Positions 1 through 7,789 are shown, counted from the stretch's first letter. The stretch is 13,670 bases of DNA from UBA1550 sp049294435 (GCA_049294435.1 JBAQCU010000024.1:1-13670), one strand, 5' to 3'. Notes: generated by a model not told the origin, from the sequence alone. Made by a program: numbers and translations.

Positions 1-116
1 TACGAAACTCTATTTCTGTCATTGCGAGTCGGTACTCAGACGTGGCAATCTATGTGTTTATCCTGGATTGCCACGCGCTTCGCGCTCGCAAAGACAGAAT
101 TATAAGTAGTTTCGTA
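1..116. repeat. Palindromic MITE-like repeat, copy 1
   Basis: Nested inverted repeat. The outer arms tacgaaact (1-9) and agtttcgta (108-116) are perfect complements. Inside them ctgtcattgcgag (16-28) pairs with ctcgcaaagacag (85-97) with one mismatch, and cgtggcaatc (41-50) pairs with the segment at 66-75. A second copy with the same blocks lies at 8526-8642. The left end touches the window edge and may extend further. There is no coding capacity, so it is most likely a small non-autonomous palindromic element. Confidence 0.75.
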
Positions 117-124
117 ATTCAAAG

Positions 125-661
125 TTATTCAATAATTCGCTCTATCACTGAAACAATGAGCTTGTGAATAGTCGTTCCTATTGCATAGCCAAGGAAAAGA
201 CCTCCTAGAATATCTATCGGCCAGTGCACACCCGCGGAAATACGCGCAATTCCTATTAGCACCGCAGAAATGCCAAAGAAAACTGCTAGTCGCTTGTGAT
301 AAAACCAAAGTGATGATGCGAGTGCCATAAAAAATGTCGCATGGCCCGATGGAAATGCGTAACCGCTTTCAGAAACAAGTGGCATTATTATCTGACTCGC
401 ATCATATGGGCGAAGCGTGTGGAAGACGTCTTTGAAAAAGTGCGCGATGAACCACGCTGAGACTGCGGCAACACTTACAACAACCAAATCCGTGACTCCT
501 TTCTTTAGATTATCCTTATGCTTAAAAAGATATACAAAAAGCGCCCCAAGAATAACAAGCCCGTACCATTCTGCCATAAAAGCGATTACTGCATCAAGAA
601 AAACGTTTCTGTGCGCAAAACTGTAGAAATAATTAAACAACGTTTCGTTTACTGAGTTCAT
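125..661 (-). CDS. PAP2-family membrane phosphatase (undecaprenyl-diphosphatase-like)
   Basis: A 178-residue integral membrane phosphatase of the PAP2/BacA-independent type. All three catalytic signatures are visible: K77-x6-R84-P85, the PSGH box at 104-107 (H107 acts in proton transfer), and R140-x5-H146-x3-D150 with H146 as the nucleophile. Hydrophobic segments lie around 20-45, 57-75, 108-120, 125-140 and 150-170. Family members remove phosphate from undecaprenyl pyrophosphate, phosphatidic acid or related lipids. The nearby lipid-linked glycan genes favour undecaprenyl pyrophosphate recycling, but the sequence does not fix the substrate. There is no Shine-Dalgarno sequence before the ATG. 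A weak -10 (GATACT) ends five bases upstream. Confidence 0.9.
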   Translation of the reverse strand: MNSVNETLFNYFYSFAHRNVFLDAVIAFMAEWYGLVILGALFVYLFKHKDNLKKGVTDLVVVSVAAVSAWFIAHFFKDVFHTLRPYDASQIIMPLVSESGYAFPSGHATFFMALASSLWFYHKRLAVFFGISAVLIGIARISAGVHWPIDILGGLFLGYAIGTTIHKLIVSVIERIIE

Positions 662-685
662 GAGTTAGTATCTACTTTCAACTTT

Positions 686-715
686 CGAATCAGCTGATTC
701 GGGGCTTGGCCCTAG
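686..715. repeat. 16-bp perfect palindrome with GC-rich tail
   Basis: cgaatcagctgattcg (686-701) is its own reverse complement. It is followed by gggcttggccctag, which runs into the stop codon of the epimerase gene. The identical 16-mer recurs at 13359-13374, and related GAATC-N4-GATTC units occur near 7950-8052. It could act as a small hairpin between two co-directional genes, but it has no T-run and so is not a convincing terminator. Confidence 0.7.
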
Positions 716-1893
716 TCACCTTTTTGACTTTCCGACTGTCGTGCATCTGCTTCGTAGCGACCCGACGTTTTCACAAACGCTTCCCCTGACTCATATTTAT
801 ATTTGAATCCGTATTGATTTGTGATTTTTGAACCATCAACGGCAATCGGATATGAATAGCCTTTCCAGCTTCCTTTTGAGGTAGGAATTCGCCCGCGCGT
901 GATGTGCCAGAACCAAAAGAATGCGAGACGCGCCATCCACGGCTGTATCGGAAGCATCCTTTTCCCGACTGCTTTTGCCATATCGGGACCAAGGACTGCA
1001 GGGCCTGGTGGGGCTGCGTTAAATACTTCGTAATCACCTTTGAGATTATTAAATGAAAAGAGAGCGACAATATCAGTAATATCATCCTCGTGAGTATATT
1101 GACGAAGCCATTTTGCGGTCACAGGTACCCAAGAAACCATAAGCGAAACCATGTCGTATACAAAAGACTTTTGACCCTTGAGCGAGCCAGAGAGTGCTGA
1201 TTGAAGTCCGAAACGAATACGCGCATAACGACCACGAGGGCCCGTAATGGCCGCAGGACGAATAATAAACACTTGTGTTCCTACTTGTGCTTTCTCTTTG
1301 GCAGTTTTATATGTTTCTTTAAGGTTTTCCTCTACTATGCGTTTTTCTTCCGCGTACAAATAATCAGTTTTTCTGAAAGGTTCAGCTTCTGTGAAAAAGT
1401 GGTCAATGGTGTTATCTGGATATGAACCGTATGAAGCAACTGTAGAAAAATAAACAAGTTTCTTTACGCTCGGCACCGAAAATGCAAAATTAAATATTGC
1501 TTGCGAACCGTCTACGTTCCACTTCCACTGTTTTTCTTTTTGTCCATACATTTCGCGAATCTGCCATGCGGTATGCACAACGACATCTGGATTTTTTGCA
1601 GCAACTTTTTCCTGCCACGTGCCGTCGGAGGTATTCGCAGATATCCAAGTAATTTTTGGATTGGTTAGAAAAATTTCTGGCTCAGGTTCTTTGTCCAAGC
1701 AAATAATCTCTTTAACATCAGGGCGCTTTGAAAACTGCTCTGCGAGCATCGCGCCGACATACCCCGCCCCACCGGTAATATAGATTACTATATTAGCTCC
1801 TCGGCTCGAGGGTGTAGAAAGATTACTTTCACGCCCTTCTCGCTCTACGTCGCTAATAAAAAATACTTGTCCTGTTTTTGTGTCTGTGGTCAT
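712..1893 (-). CDS. NAD-dependent epimerase/dehydratase (extended SDR family)
   Basis: A 393-residue protein with a Rossmann fold. TGGAGYVG at 40-47 is the nucleotide-binding loop. An acidic residue, D67, ends the second beta strand (ICLD), as expected for NAD(H) preference. FSTVASYG at 149-156 supplies the catalytic Ser/Thr, and Y180-x3-K184 is the catalytic pair. The family acts on nucleotide sugars or similar substrates (epimerisation, dehydration, reduction), and the exact substrate cannot be read from the sequence. About 33 residues precede the first beta strand. They are polar and unlike the family, so the true start may be a non-ATG codon nearer residue 34, though no ATG is available there. 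The gene begins 21 nt after the toxin gene. No Shine-Dalgarno is visible. Confidence 0.85.
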   Translation of the reverse strand: MTTDTKTGQVFFISDVEREGRESNLSTPSSRGANIVIYITGGAGYVGAMLAEQFSKRPDVKEIICLDKEPEPEIFLTNPKITWISANTSDGTWQEKVAAKNPDVVVHTAWQIREMYGQKEKQWKWNVDGSQAIFNFAFSVPSVKKLVYFSTVASYGSYPDNTIDHFFTEAEPFRKTDYLYAEEKRIVEENLKETYKTAKEKAQVGTQVFIIRPAAITGPRGRYARIRFGLQSALSGSLKGQKSFVYDMVSLMVSWVPVTAKWLRQYTHEDDITDIVALFSFNNLKGDYEVFNAAPPGPAVLGPDMAKAVGKRMLPIQPWMARLAFFWFWHITRGRIPTSKGSWKGYSYPIAVDGSKITNQYGFKYKYESGEAFVKTSGRYEADARQSESQKGD

Positions 1894-1914
1894 ATTTTTA
1901 CTGGATGCTGTAAA

Positions 1915-2184
1915 TTAGTATGTCTTGGAAGTTCGACGCTCAACGCGAAAGATGTGAATGGCTTTTTCTTCCTTAATTATTTCATAGCGGATGCGATAAG
2001 CACCGATTCTTTTTCGCCAGACGTTGTCCTCGCCATTCATCTTTTGAATATCTCCGTCGAATGGGTTTACTGATAACTCGTTGAACTCTGCAAAAAGCCT
2101 CTGCATAATATCGTGAGGTACTTTTTTAAGAGACTTGTAGACACCTGGGTCAATTTGTAATACCCAGCTTGTGTTTAAGTTCAT
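1915..2184 (-). CDS. RelE/ParE-family type II toxin
   Basis: An 89-residue basic protein with the RelE/ParE layout: an N-terminal beta strand (SWVLQIDP), two helices (VYKSLKKVPHDIMQRLFAEF), then the strand-rich half WRKRIGAYRIRYEI followed by IHIFRVERRTSKTY. The conserved R-x-G-x-Y-R-I-x-Y pattern near residues 59-68 and the C-terminal RVERR-x3-Y are typical. RelE members cleave mRNA on the ribosome and ParE members poison gyrase. Which activity applies here is not decided by the sequence. The gene overlaps the end of the antitoxin gene by 35 bp, a common arrangement for translational coupling. The ATG at 2184 is the only reasonable start. Confidence 0.88.
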   Translation of the reverse strand: MNLNTSWVLQIDPGVYKSLKKVPHDIMQRLFAEFNELSVNPFDGDIQKMNGEDNVWRKRIGAYRIRYEIIKEEKAIHIFRVERRTSKTY

Positions 2185-2368
2185 TGATAGTCAAAAAATT
2201 ACTCTTGGCTCTACTTTTTCTGGCTCGCGCAAGATCTTTTTTTTCTGTCGCAGTTGGCTGAAATTCTGGAATAGATCTTGTAGCCAAGAGTTTTTCGTAT
2301 ATCTTGCGAGGCAAAATAACTAAATCATCATTTTTTGCCAAATTTTTAGGGATAGTTATTGTGTTCAT
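2150..2368 (-). CDS. Antitoxin of the RelE/ParE-type pair
   Basis: A 72-residue protein encoded first in the toxin-antitoxin operon. The N-terminal stretch TITIPKNLAKNDDLVILPRK resembles a beta-rich DNA-binding swapped-hairpin or Phd-like start. The C-terminal half (ATEKKDLARARKSRAKSNFLTINELKHKLG) is basic and helical, as expected for a segment that wraps the toxin. Family assignment is from gene order and composition as much as sequence. It probably neutralises the toxin and represses the operon promoter. The start codon lies only 6-8 nt after the -10 box, so the mRNA is probably leaderless. Confidence 0.8.
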   Translation of the reverse strand: MNTITIPKNLAKNDDLVILPRKIYEKLLATRSIPEFQPTATEKKDLARARKSRAKSNFLTINELKHKLGITN

Positions 2369-2374
2369 AGGTTG

Positions 2375-2404
2375 ATATTATCACAATCAGCACAACAGCG
2401 TCAA
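2375..2404 (-). promoter_or_regulatory. Sigma-70-type promoter of the toxin-antitoxin operon
   Basis: On the minus strand TTGACG (2404-2399) is followed after 16 bp by GATAAT (2382-2377), or after 18 bp by TAATAT (2380-2375). The antitoxin ATG begins at 2368, so transcription should start on or within a few bases of the start codon. Confidence 0.7.
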
Positions 2405-2432
2405 ACAAAATTACGGGGATGCCGAGAAGTCT

Positions 2433-3812
2433 TTATTTCCCTGTCCGCGACAGCAACGTTTTCATTGTCTTAAGTGCAATTGTGAGGTCTAGAATAAATG
2501 AACGATTTTTTAGATAATACAAATCGTATGCGAGGCGCTCGCGAGTTTCGTCAAGCGACTGTGGCGCAATGTCTTGTTTAATCTGCGCCCAACCAGAAAG
2601 TCCTGGTTTGATAAGGTTACGTACTGTGTAGTATGGAAGCTCCTCTGCAAGTTTTTTTCCCATCGCAACAATATCCGGGCGTGGTCCAATTAGCGACAGG
2701 TCTCCGCGGATTATATTCCAAAGCTGTGGAAGTTCATCAATACGACTATTTCTTAAAAATTTGCCGGTGCGAGTAATACGGTCATCACCTTCTGTAACCC
2801 ACTTCCCAGCGTCACTACCGCGCATACTACGGAATTTCCAAAGTTTAATAATGCGGTTACCTGCGCCAATGCGTTCCTGCATTATGAACGCTGGACCATT
2901 GTCTTCAAGTTTGATTGCAATAATTACAAAAGGATAAAAAACCAATGAAATAACCCCAAGTACGCTCGCTATCCCAATATCCATCATTCTTTTCAATGTG
3001 TCATACATAGTATGCGGAGAAAAGGAAATATTCTCTAAAAACCAATTGTAACCCACGAGCGAAAGCGGGATGCGGTCAAAAACTTCCTCGTACACTTTGT
3101 ACATATCAAGAAACCGCACATTTGAAAAAATGAGATTGTAGAGCGACGGCAAAATAGCGTCTGCTTTTTCGTGTTTTAGATCAATGACAATGGATGTTAC
3201 GCCTTCGCTGTATATTTTTTCCACCACTTCCTCCTGAAATGCGATGCCGTCTAGTTGGTTTAAGTTCACTGATGAAACAAATTTTAGGTTGTAACGCTCA
3301 TTATTATTCATCTCTTCCTTCAGTTCTTGCATCTCTGATTTTGCAAAATCATGTCGCGCAGTGTCGTCTGGAGCGCGACCTGCACCGATGAGAATCGCGT
3401 TTTCACGATGGCGAAAACCGAAACGAGGAACGATAGATACTCGCCAAATAATAACGAGAAGGAATGAAATGATTAAATAAACCGCAAGAACAACTTTTGG
3501 TGTAATACCAAACGAAGGGAGCAAGTAGAAAAACACAACCGCAAGCAGACTGTTGGCGACTTGTGTATTTAGGATTAGCGATGGAAGTTTACCTTTGAAA
3601 ACAAGTGTGTGTTTTTCATAAAGACCGGCTACAAAAAAAACAAATGTCCATAATAAAAACAAAAACGAAAATGGAGCCCAATGACTAGATAAAAGTTCTT
3701 GGGATGGGATTTCTCCGTAACGAATAGCGAGCGCAACCCAAAGCGCTATAGAAAACGCCATTAAGTCCCCAGCAAAAAGTATAATGGGTTCGCGTCTATC
3801 CATGATTTTCAT
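2433..3812 (-). CDS. Polyprenyl-phosphate sugar-1-phosphate transferase (WbaP/WcaJ-like)
   Basis: A 459-residue initiating transferase. It should move a hexose-1-phosphate from a UDP-sugar to undecaprenyl phosphate, the first step in making an exopolysaccharide, capsule or glycan. The N-terminal half has four hydrophobic helices (about 10-30, 47-63, 82-100, 107-127) and then a Rossmann-like domain starting at AILIGAGR (139-146). The C-terminal catalytic domain begins at KRMMD (274-278) and the re-entrant membrane helix. It continues with MQERIG (311-316), KFRSM (326-330), TRTGKFLRNSRIDELPQLWN (347-366), GDLSLIGPRP (370-379), PGLSGWAQI (403-411) and YDLYYLKNRS (429-438), all family hallmarks. 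The length is normal. It starts from a promoter region shared with the divergent glycosyltransferase. M4 is an alternative start. Confidence 0.93.
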   Translation of the reverse strand: MKIMDRREPIILFAGDLMAFSIALWVALAIRYGEIPSQELLSSHWAPFSFLFLLWTFVFFVAGLYEKHTLVFKGKLPSLILNTQVANSLLAVVFFYLLPSFGITPKVVLAVYLIISFLLVIIWRVSIVPRFGFRHRENAILIGAGRAPDDTARHDFAKSEMQELKEEMNNNERYNLKFVSSVNLNQLDGIAFQEEVVEKIYSEGVTSIVIDLKHEKADAILPSLYNLIFSNVRFLDMYKVYEEVFDRIPLSLVGYNWFLENISFSPHTMYDTLKRMMDIGIASVLGVISLVFYPFVIIAIKLEDNGPAFIMQERIGAGNRIIKLWKFRSMRGSDAGKWVTEGDDRITRTGKFLRNSRIDELPQLWNIIRGDLSLIGPRPDIVAMGKKLAEELPYYTVRNLIKPGLSGWAQIKQDIAPQSLDETRERLAYDLYYLKNRSFILDLTIALKTMKTLLSRTGK

Positions 3813-3826
3813 TACCTAAACATCCT

Positions 3827-3845
3827 AGCATAAATAGAGTATAAT
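3827..3845. promoter_or_regulatory. Overlapping divergent -10 boxes
   Basis: The 42 bp between the sugar transferase (minus) and the glycosyltransferase (plus) hold a perfect plus-strand TATAAT at 3840-3845, nine bases before the ATG at 3855. On the minus strand TATACT (3843-3838) overlaps it, and a second candidate, TATGCT, lies at 3832-3827. No good -35 is seen for the plus promoter. The overlap suggests the two genes compete for polymerase or are controlled together. Confidence 0.6.
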
Positions 3846-3854
3846 TCCAGAACA

Positions 3855-5039
3855 ATGACCGATAACAGCAAGAAAACAAAGGTTCTTTTTGTGATTACGA
3901 AGTCCAATTTCGGTGGGGCTCAAAAGTATGTGTACGACCTCGCGGTGGGGCTGCCAAAAGATAAGTTTGAGATCGCAGTCGCACTGGGTGGCTCTGGAAT
4001 ACTTATTCAGAAACTTCATAAAGAGCATATTCGCGTATTGCCTATTTTTTCGCTTTCGCGTGATGTTAATCCGTGGAGCGACATCACAGCATTTTTTGAA
4101 CTGTTGAGAATGTTTCGCGAAGAGAAACCAGAAATTGTTCATTTGAACAGCGCGAAGGCGGGCGGTGTAGGCGCGCTCTCTGCCCGCATAGCTGGCGTAC
4201 CCAAAATTGTATTCACAGTGCATGGATGGGCTTTCAATGAGGAACGTCCTATTTGGCAAAAAGTCGTAATTAAATTTTTCTCATGGATTACCGTGATGCT
4301 TAGTCACGAAACAATTGCTGTATCAGATGCAGTGAAAAATGACACGAGAAATTGGCCGTTAGTTTCCAAAAAAATAACTGTAATCAAAAACGGGATCAAA
4401 GAACCAGAGTTTTTCACACGTGAGGAATCACGAACACGCATTTTCGCAAAGGCTAATATTCATATTCCCGAGAAAGCTTTCATAGTTGGCACAATTGCTG
4501 AACTACACAAAAACAAGGGGCTTTCTTACGCTATTGAAGCATTTGCAAAATTAATCCATGATAATCCAAACTTGTACTATTTTATCTTGGGTGGAGGGGA
4601 GGAAAACGATCGCCTAGAAGCGCTTATAGGGCTTCACAATCTTCAAGGACGCGTGTTTTTACTAGGATTCGTAGATGATGCATCTAGGTATTTAAAAGCC
4701 TTTGATATTTTCCTGCTTCCTTCTATTACAGAAGGATTAGCGCTGGTGCTTCTTGAAGCTGGGTTTGCTGGACTTCCTGTTGTTGCATCTCGTGTAGGAG
4801 GAATTCCAGAGATTATTGAGAATGAAAAAACTGGTCTTCTTGCGCCTGCGCGAGACACTGATGTGCTTTCGCAAGCAATTCAAAAACTTACAATAGATAA
4901 CGCTCTCGCAAAGCGCTTCGGAGAAACGCTTTGCGAGAGCGTTATTAACAATTTTTCTTTAACTCGAGTAATTTCTGAAACAATGTGCATCTACGCAAAA
5001 AGAGTATATAATAATTACAATGCAAGGAATAGAATTTGA
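3855..5039 (+). CDS. GT-B glycosyltransferase, family 4
   Basis: A 394-residue retaining glycosyltransferase of the GT4 type. The N-terminal Rossmann domain starts with KVLFVITKSNFGGAQKYV, whose glycine-rich loop contacts the acceptor side, and includes HLNSAKAGGVG and the TVHGW motif. The C-terminal donor domain has the linker KITVIKNGI, the strand FIVGTIAELHKNKG and the signature E-G-L-A-L-V-L-L-E (E-x7-E), followed by GLPVVASRVGGIPEII, which binds the nucleotide-sugar donor. It probably adds a sugar to the lipid-linked intermediate begun by the divergently encoded sugar transferase, at the inner face of the membrane. Its last 20 bases overlap the next gene. Near the 3' end the coding sequence holds a 19-bp perfect hairpin (4897-4945) that still encodes family-like sequence. 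Confidence 0.93.
   Translation: MTDNSKKTKVLFVITKSNFGGAQKYVYDLAVGLPKDKFEIAVALGGSGILIQKLHKEHIRVLPIFSLSRDVNPWSDITAFFELLRMFREEKPEIVHLNSAKAGGVGALSARIAGVPKIVFTVHGWAFNEERPIWQKVVIKFFSWITVMLSHETIAVSDAVKNDTRNWPLVSKKITVIKNGIKEPEFFTREESRTRIFAKANIHIPEKAFIVGTIAELHKNKGLSYAIEAFAKLIHDNPNLYYFILGGGEENDRLEALIGLHNLQGRVFLLGFVDDASRYLKAFDIFLLPSITEGLALVLLEAGFAGLPVVASRVGGIPEIIENEKTGLLAPARDTDVLSQAIQKLTIDNALAKRFGETLCESVINNFSLTRVISETMCIYAKRVYNNYNARNRI
4897..4945. repeat. 19-bp perfect inverted repeat inside the glycosyltransferase gene
   Basis: The arms 4897-4915 (ataacgctctcgcaaagcg) and 4927-4945 are exact reverse complements, separated by an 11-nt loop. The stem lies in frame within the 3' end of the gene. It shares ctcgcaaag with the palindromic repeat at 1-116. 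Confidence 0.85.
5007..5012 (+). promoter_or_regulatory. -10 box before the small membrane protein and pilin genes
   Basis: A perfect TATAAT ends seven bases before the ATG at 5020, inside the 3' end of the glycosyltransferase gene. No clear -35 is present. The spacing implies a leaderless start for this gene pair, in addition to possible read-through from upstream. Confidence 0.5.
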
Positions 5040-5295
5040 AGAAGATAAAGACTACCAAGGACTACTAAGAGCAAAAACTTTGGCAAACACCACCTCTAAA
5101 CAAGGATTCATAATGAAATTTATGGAAAAAATCGGTTTTGTTGACAAAACAACAGCAAACTTTGTGCTACTTGGTCTTGTGGCAATATTGTTTGGTATAA
5201 CAATTTTTTTATATGCGGAAATTTTAACAGAGCCTGCGAAGGATTGGTCACTTGATGCGCGCGCGATACAAGAGTCGCAGAAATACCAACGCTAG
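5020..5295 (+). CDS. Small single-pass membrane protein upstream of a pilin gene
   Basis: A 91-residue protein of unknown function. It has an acidic N-terminus (GIEFEEDKDYQ), a polar linker, a conserved-looking segment FMEKIGFVDKTTAN, one hydrophobic helix (about residues 47-67, VLLGLVAILFGITIFLYAEIL) and a short polar tail. Small proteins with this order (acidic start, ANxxLL, one helix) often precede prepilin genes in Parcubacteria. That is from memory, not a search. The start is uncertain: ATG at 5020 follows a -10 box, while ATG at 5113 has a good Shine-Dalgarno (AAGGA, 6 nt upstream) and would give 60 residues. The gene overlaps the glycosyltransferase by 20 bp and ends 5 bp before the pilin gene. 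It may belong to pilus assembly. Confidence 0.7.
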   Translation: MQGIEFEEDKDYQGLLRAKTLANTTSKQGFIMKFMEKIGFVDKTTANFVLLGLVAILFGITIFLYAEILTEPAKDWSLDARAIQESQKYQR

Positions 5296-5300
5296 AAAAG

Positions 5301-5840
5301 ATGAAAATGCAAAAACAAAATTCGCAGGGTTTTACGTTGATAGAACTTCTTGTCGTTATTGCAATTATTGGTGTTCTTTCTAGTGTTGTTCTGCAGTCTC
5401 TCAATTCTGTGCGAGCAAAATCACGTAATACACAGAGGCTCTTGGCAATAGACCAAATCCAAAAAGCGATGGAGCTTGCGGCAACAGGAGGCACAAATTC
5501 CCTACCCGCAACAAGTTATAATTATTATTGCCTTGGACTAAGTGCCGATACAGTCCCTACATGTTCCGTTAGTGGGACCAAATTCTCTGCAACAATCAAT
5601 ACCACCGTCTCAAACAATCTAGCCGGCGGTGCAATTCCCAGAGATCCTAAATTTCTAAACGGCATCGGGGCTGCTTATCTTTACAATTCAAATACTACGC
5701 CAACCGGGCTACCAAACGGAGCTTATCTTTCATGGGTAATGGAAAGTACGTCCTCCTGTGGTAGAGGAGTTAATTCTTCTCCTACTACTGACGTCACTAA
5801 CGGAAGACAGTGTTTCCTACGCATCGGTAACGCTATCTAA
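5301..5840 (+). CDS. Type IV pilin-like prepilin (pseudopilin)
   Basis: A 179-residue protein with a class III signal: a short positively charged leader (MKMQKQNSQG), then G10/F11 as the prepilin peptidase cleavage and N-methylation site, then TLIELLVVIAIIGVLSSVV, with the conserved glutamate E15 (position 5 of the mature protein). The hydrophobic helix runs into the amphipathic SLNSVRAKSRNTQRLLAIDQIQKAM stretch of the pilin spine. The C-terminal part is small, rich in Ser, Thr, Asn and Gly, and has four cysteines that could form disulfides. It should be exported and assembled into a pilus or pseudopilus. No peptidase or motor gene is in the window. The stop codon interlocks with the stop of the converging RodA gene. 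Confidence 0.9.
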   Translation: MKMQKQNSQGFTLIELLVVIAIIGVLSSVVLQSLNSVRAKSRNTQRLLAIDQIQKAMELAATGGTNSLPATSYNYYCLGLSADTVPTCSVSGTKFSATINTTVSNNLAGGAIPRDPKFLNGIGAAYLYNSNTTPTGLPNGAYLSWVMESTSSCGRGVNSSPTTDVTNGRQCFLRIGNAI

Positions 5841-6985
5841 ACCCCCAAAAACTCATTGGAAAGAGCGCTCCTGTGAGCAGGACGTGCGCTTTTTTTCATA
5901 CTAACCAAAAGCCCAAGTGCAATAAACTCCATCAATAGATGTGACCCGCCGAAACTCATAAAAGGTACTGTGACTCCAGTTACAGGAAGGAGTCCTATTG
6001 TCATACCAATATTCACAAAAAAGTGCGCGATAATAAAAACAGCGACACCAGCACCGTAAAGCATTTCAAAATTTGTAGCGCCAATTAAGGCAATCATTAA
6101 AATACGCCCTATAATAACCGCAAAAAGACTAAAAAGTATTACCACTCCTACAAACCCCCATTCCTCCGCGAATGCTGAAAATATAAAGTCTGTTTGATAC
6201 TCCGGAAGAAACCTCAACCGTGACTGTGTGCCGTACCCAACACCTTTGCCCGTTATTTGACCCGAACCAACCGCAATAGTCGATTGGTACGCATTATACC
6301 CTGCACCGCGTATGTCAGACATTGGATGAACAAATGTCATAATGCGAGCTTTTTGGTATGGTTTAAAGACTTGCACCCAAAGTCCACCAAACGCAACAGC
6401 ACCAACAAGAAAAACGAAAGCAAGGTGTTTTTTTGAAACCCCAGACACAAGAATCATCCCGAACCAGATAAGGAAAATAATCATTGCCGAACCAAAATCG
6501 GGCTGAAGGAGAACTAGAACAAATGGTATTAATGCATAAATACCAGATACAATAATATGCCGAAAATGTGCGATTTCGACATGTCGTCGTGAAAAATATT
6601 TCGCTAAAATAATGACGAGAAGGAGTTTCATCGCGTCTGCCGGCTGGAATGCAAAGAGTCCGACCTTGAACCAACTTTGCGCGCCTTTTGCTGTATGTCC
6701 TACAGCAAATAGAACAATGAGAAGCATGCTGACTATGATAAACAGAGAGACCAAAACATTTGTACGTTTTAGTATATCGGTATCAACTTGCGTAGCTAAA
6801 AAAAATGCGATAATTGCAACACAAAATGAAATTAGTTGTTTTTCAAAGAAAAGATTACCACCTGTATACGCGTTCATTGTTACAAGTCCGAAAAAAACTA
6901 TCGCTGACGAAGCCAAAAGAAGCACCCAGTCAATAGATGCTTTTCGTGAAAAAATTTCTCGTATCAGTACAAAAACCCGCATCAT
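5837..6985 (-). CDS. rodA: RodA-type SEDS peptidoglycan glycosyltransferase
   Basis: A 382-residue polytopic membrane protein of the SEDS family, which polymerises lipid II into glycan strands. About ten hydrophobic segments are visible. Family landmarks are HTAKGAQSWFKVG (97-109), FQPADAMKL (113-121), LQPDFGSA (160-167), GYNAYQSTIAVGSG (229-242), GKGVGYGTQ (246-254), FLPEYQTDFIFS (259-270; D266 matches the catalytic aspartate of RodA), then LLPVTGVTVPFMSFGGS (332-348). The sequence pattern and length fit RodA (elongation) better than FtsW. It works with a class B penicillin-binding protein, which is not in the window. It starts 17 nt after the cysteine-motif protein, probably in one transcript. 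A -10-like GATAAT lies 5 nt upstream of the first ATG. Confidence 0.92.
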   Translation of the reverse strand: MMRVFVLIREIFSRKASIDWVLLLASSAIVFFGLVTMNAYTGGNLFFEKQLISFCVAIIAFFLATQVDTDILKRTNVLVSLFIIVSMLLIVLFAVGHTAKGAQSWFKVGLFAFQPADAMKLLLVIILAKYFSRRHVEIAHFRHIIVSGIYALIPFVLVLLQPDFGSAMIIFLIWFGMILVSGVSKKHLAFVFLVGAVAFGGLWVQVFKPYQKARIMTFVHPMSDIRGAGYNAYQSTIAVGSGQITGKGVGYGTQSRLRFLPEYQTDFIFSAFAEEWGFVGVVILFSLFAVIIGRILMIALIGATNFEMLYGAGVAVFIIAHFFVNIGMTIGLLPVTGVTVPFMSFGGSHLLMEFIALGLLVSMKKSARPAHRSALSNEFLGV

Positions 6986-7002
6986 ATAGTATTATCTCTA
7001 AA

Positions 7003-7782
7003 TCACTCCGCAAAGATTGCGCGCGGAGTAATGATAATCTCGGTAATAAAATTCTCCTTAGTGCTTGAAAACGGATTTGTCCATGTAAAAAATATATCTT
7101 GTTCCTCTGTTTTGGCAATTCTGTCAACGTATGTTTTAGAAACCGCAATAGGACGCCTCAATGAATCGTAAATAATCGCGCTTAACATGAGGTTTGTCAC
7201 CTCGTTTACTGGGTCGGTGTTTACAAGAACAGCATTGAGGCGTGGTTTTGTATCAACATTTTTTAGATTCTTATTTTTAGTAACTACCTGTGGCTGCACA
7301 ATCGTTGCATTAGTCCATGTTGCCAAGTCCTCATTCTCAAAAATAACACTGACTCTATAAGGCACCTCTGCAATCACAACATTAGACTCAAAGAGCAAGA
7401 AACCTGAACCTGGAGCAATTTCAGTTACACCATTTTTCTCAACAAGAAATTGCCCTGAAGCATCATAAACACGAAGTGTATAGCGTGCCTTTTTTAATCC
7501 TGCTTTCACATTTGGATTTTCTACGTAAGCACCGATGTCATAATAGTTTCCACCCAGAAAAAACGCTTTCGCCCACACTACGCGGAGAGGCTTTACATCG
7601 GCGGCGCACATAAGCGCACATCCACCCCCGCAATCAACACCAGTTTCTACGCCATTTTGTTTTGCGTCAAAACACGTGGGCGCTTTGTGGAAAAACAGAT
7701 ACGCTGGGTATGATGCAAGTAAAATAATAATCCCTGCAAACGCGATAGCATATAGAATTTTTCTTTTTTGAGCCCAGTCCAT
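7003..7782 (-). CDS. Membrane-anchored cysteine-motif protein, unknown function
   Basis: A 259-residue protein I cannot name. A basic N-terminus (MDWAQKRK) is followed by one hydrophobic helix (about 9-31). A short cysteine-rich loop then reads PTCFDAKQNGVETGVDCGGG with further cysteines (C37, C51, C55, C59), like the C-D-x-N-x-E-x-D-C-G-G-x-C motif of many secreted proteins. The rest is beta-rich and probably lies outside the cell. The open frame extends upstream to 7869, but that start sits inside the rRNA terminator hairpin. I chose the ATG at 7782 because it places the membrane anchor near the N-terminus and has a promoter directly before it. It precedes rodA by 17 nt, so a role in the envelope is plausible but inferred only from position. 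Confidence 0.75.
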   Translation of the reverse strand: MDWAQKRKILYAIAFAGIIILLASYPAYLFFHKAPTCFDAKQNGVETGVDCGGGCALMCAADVKPLRVVWAKAFFLGGNYYDIGAYVENPNVKAGLKKARYTLRVYDASGQFLVEKNGVTEIAPGSGFLLFESNVVIAEVPYRVSVIFENEDLATWTNATIVQPQVVTKNKNLKNVDTKPRLNAVLVNTDPVNEVTNLMLSAIIYDSLRRPIAVSKTYVDRIAKTEEQDIFFTWTNPFSSTKENFITEIIITPRAIFAE

Positions 7783-7789
7783 AGGAGTT

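Noticed and set aside
1790..1860. Possible tRNA fragment at the odd N-terminus of the epimerase gene
   Set aside because: No T-loop consensus or cloverleaf could be drawn on either strand.
3825..4259. 144-residue minus-strand frame opposite the glycosyltransferase
   Set aside because: It is fully antisense to a well-supported gene and has no recognisable motifs.
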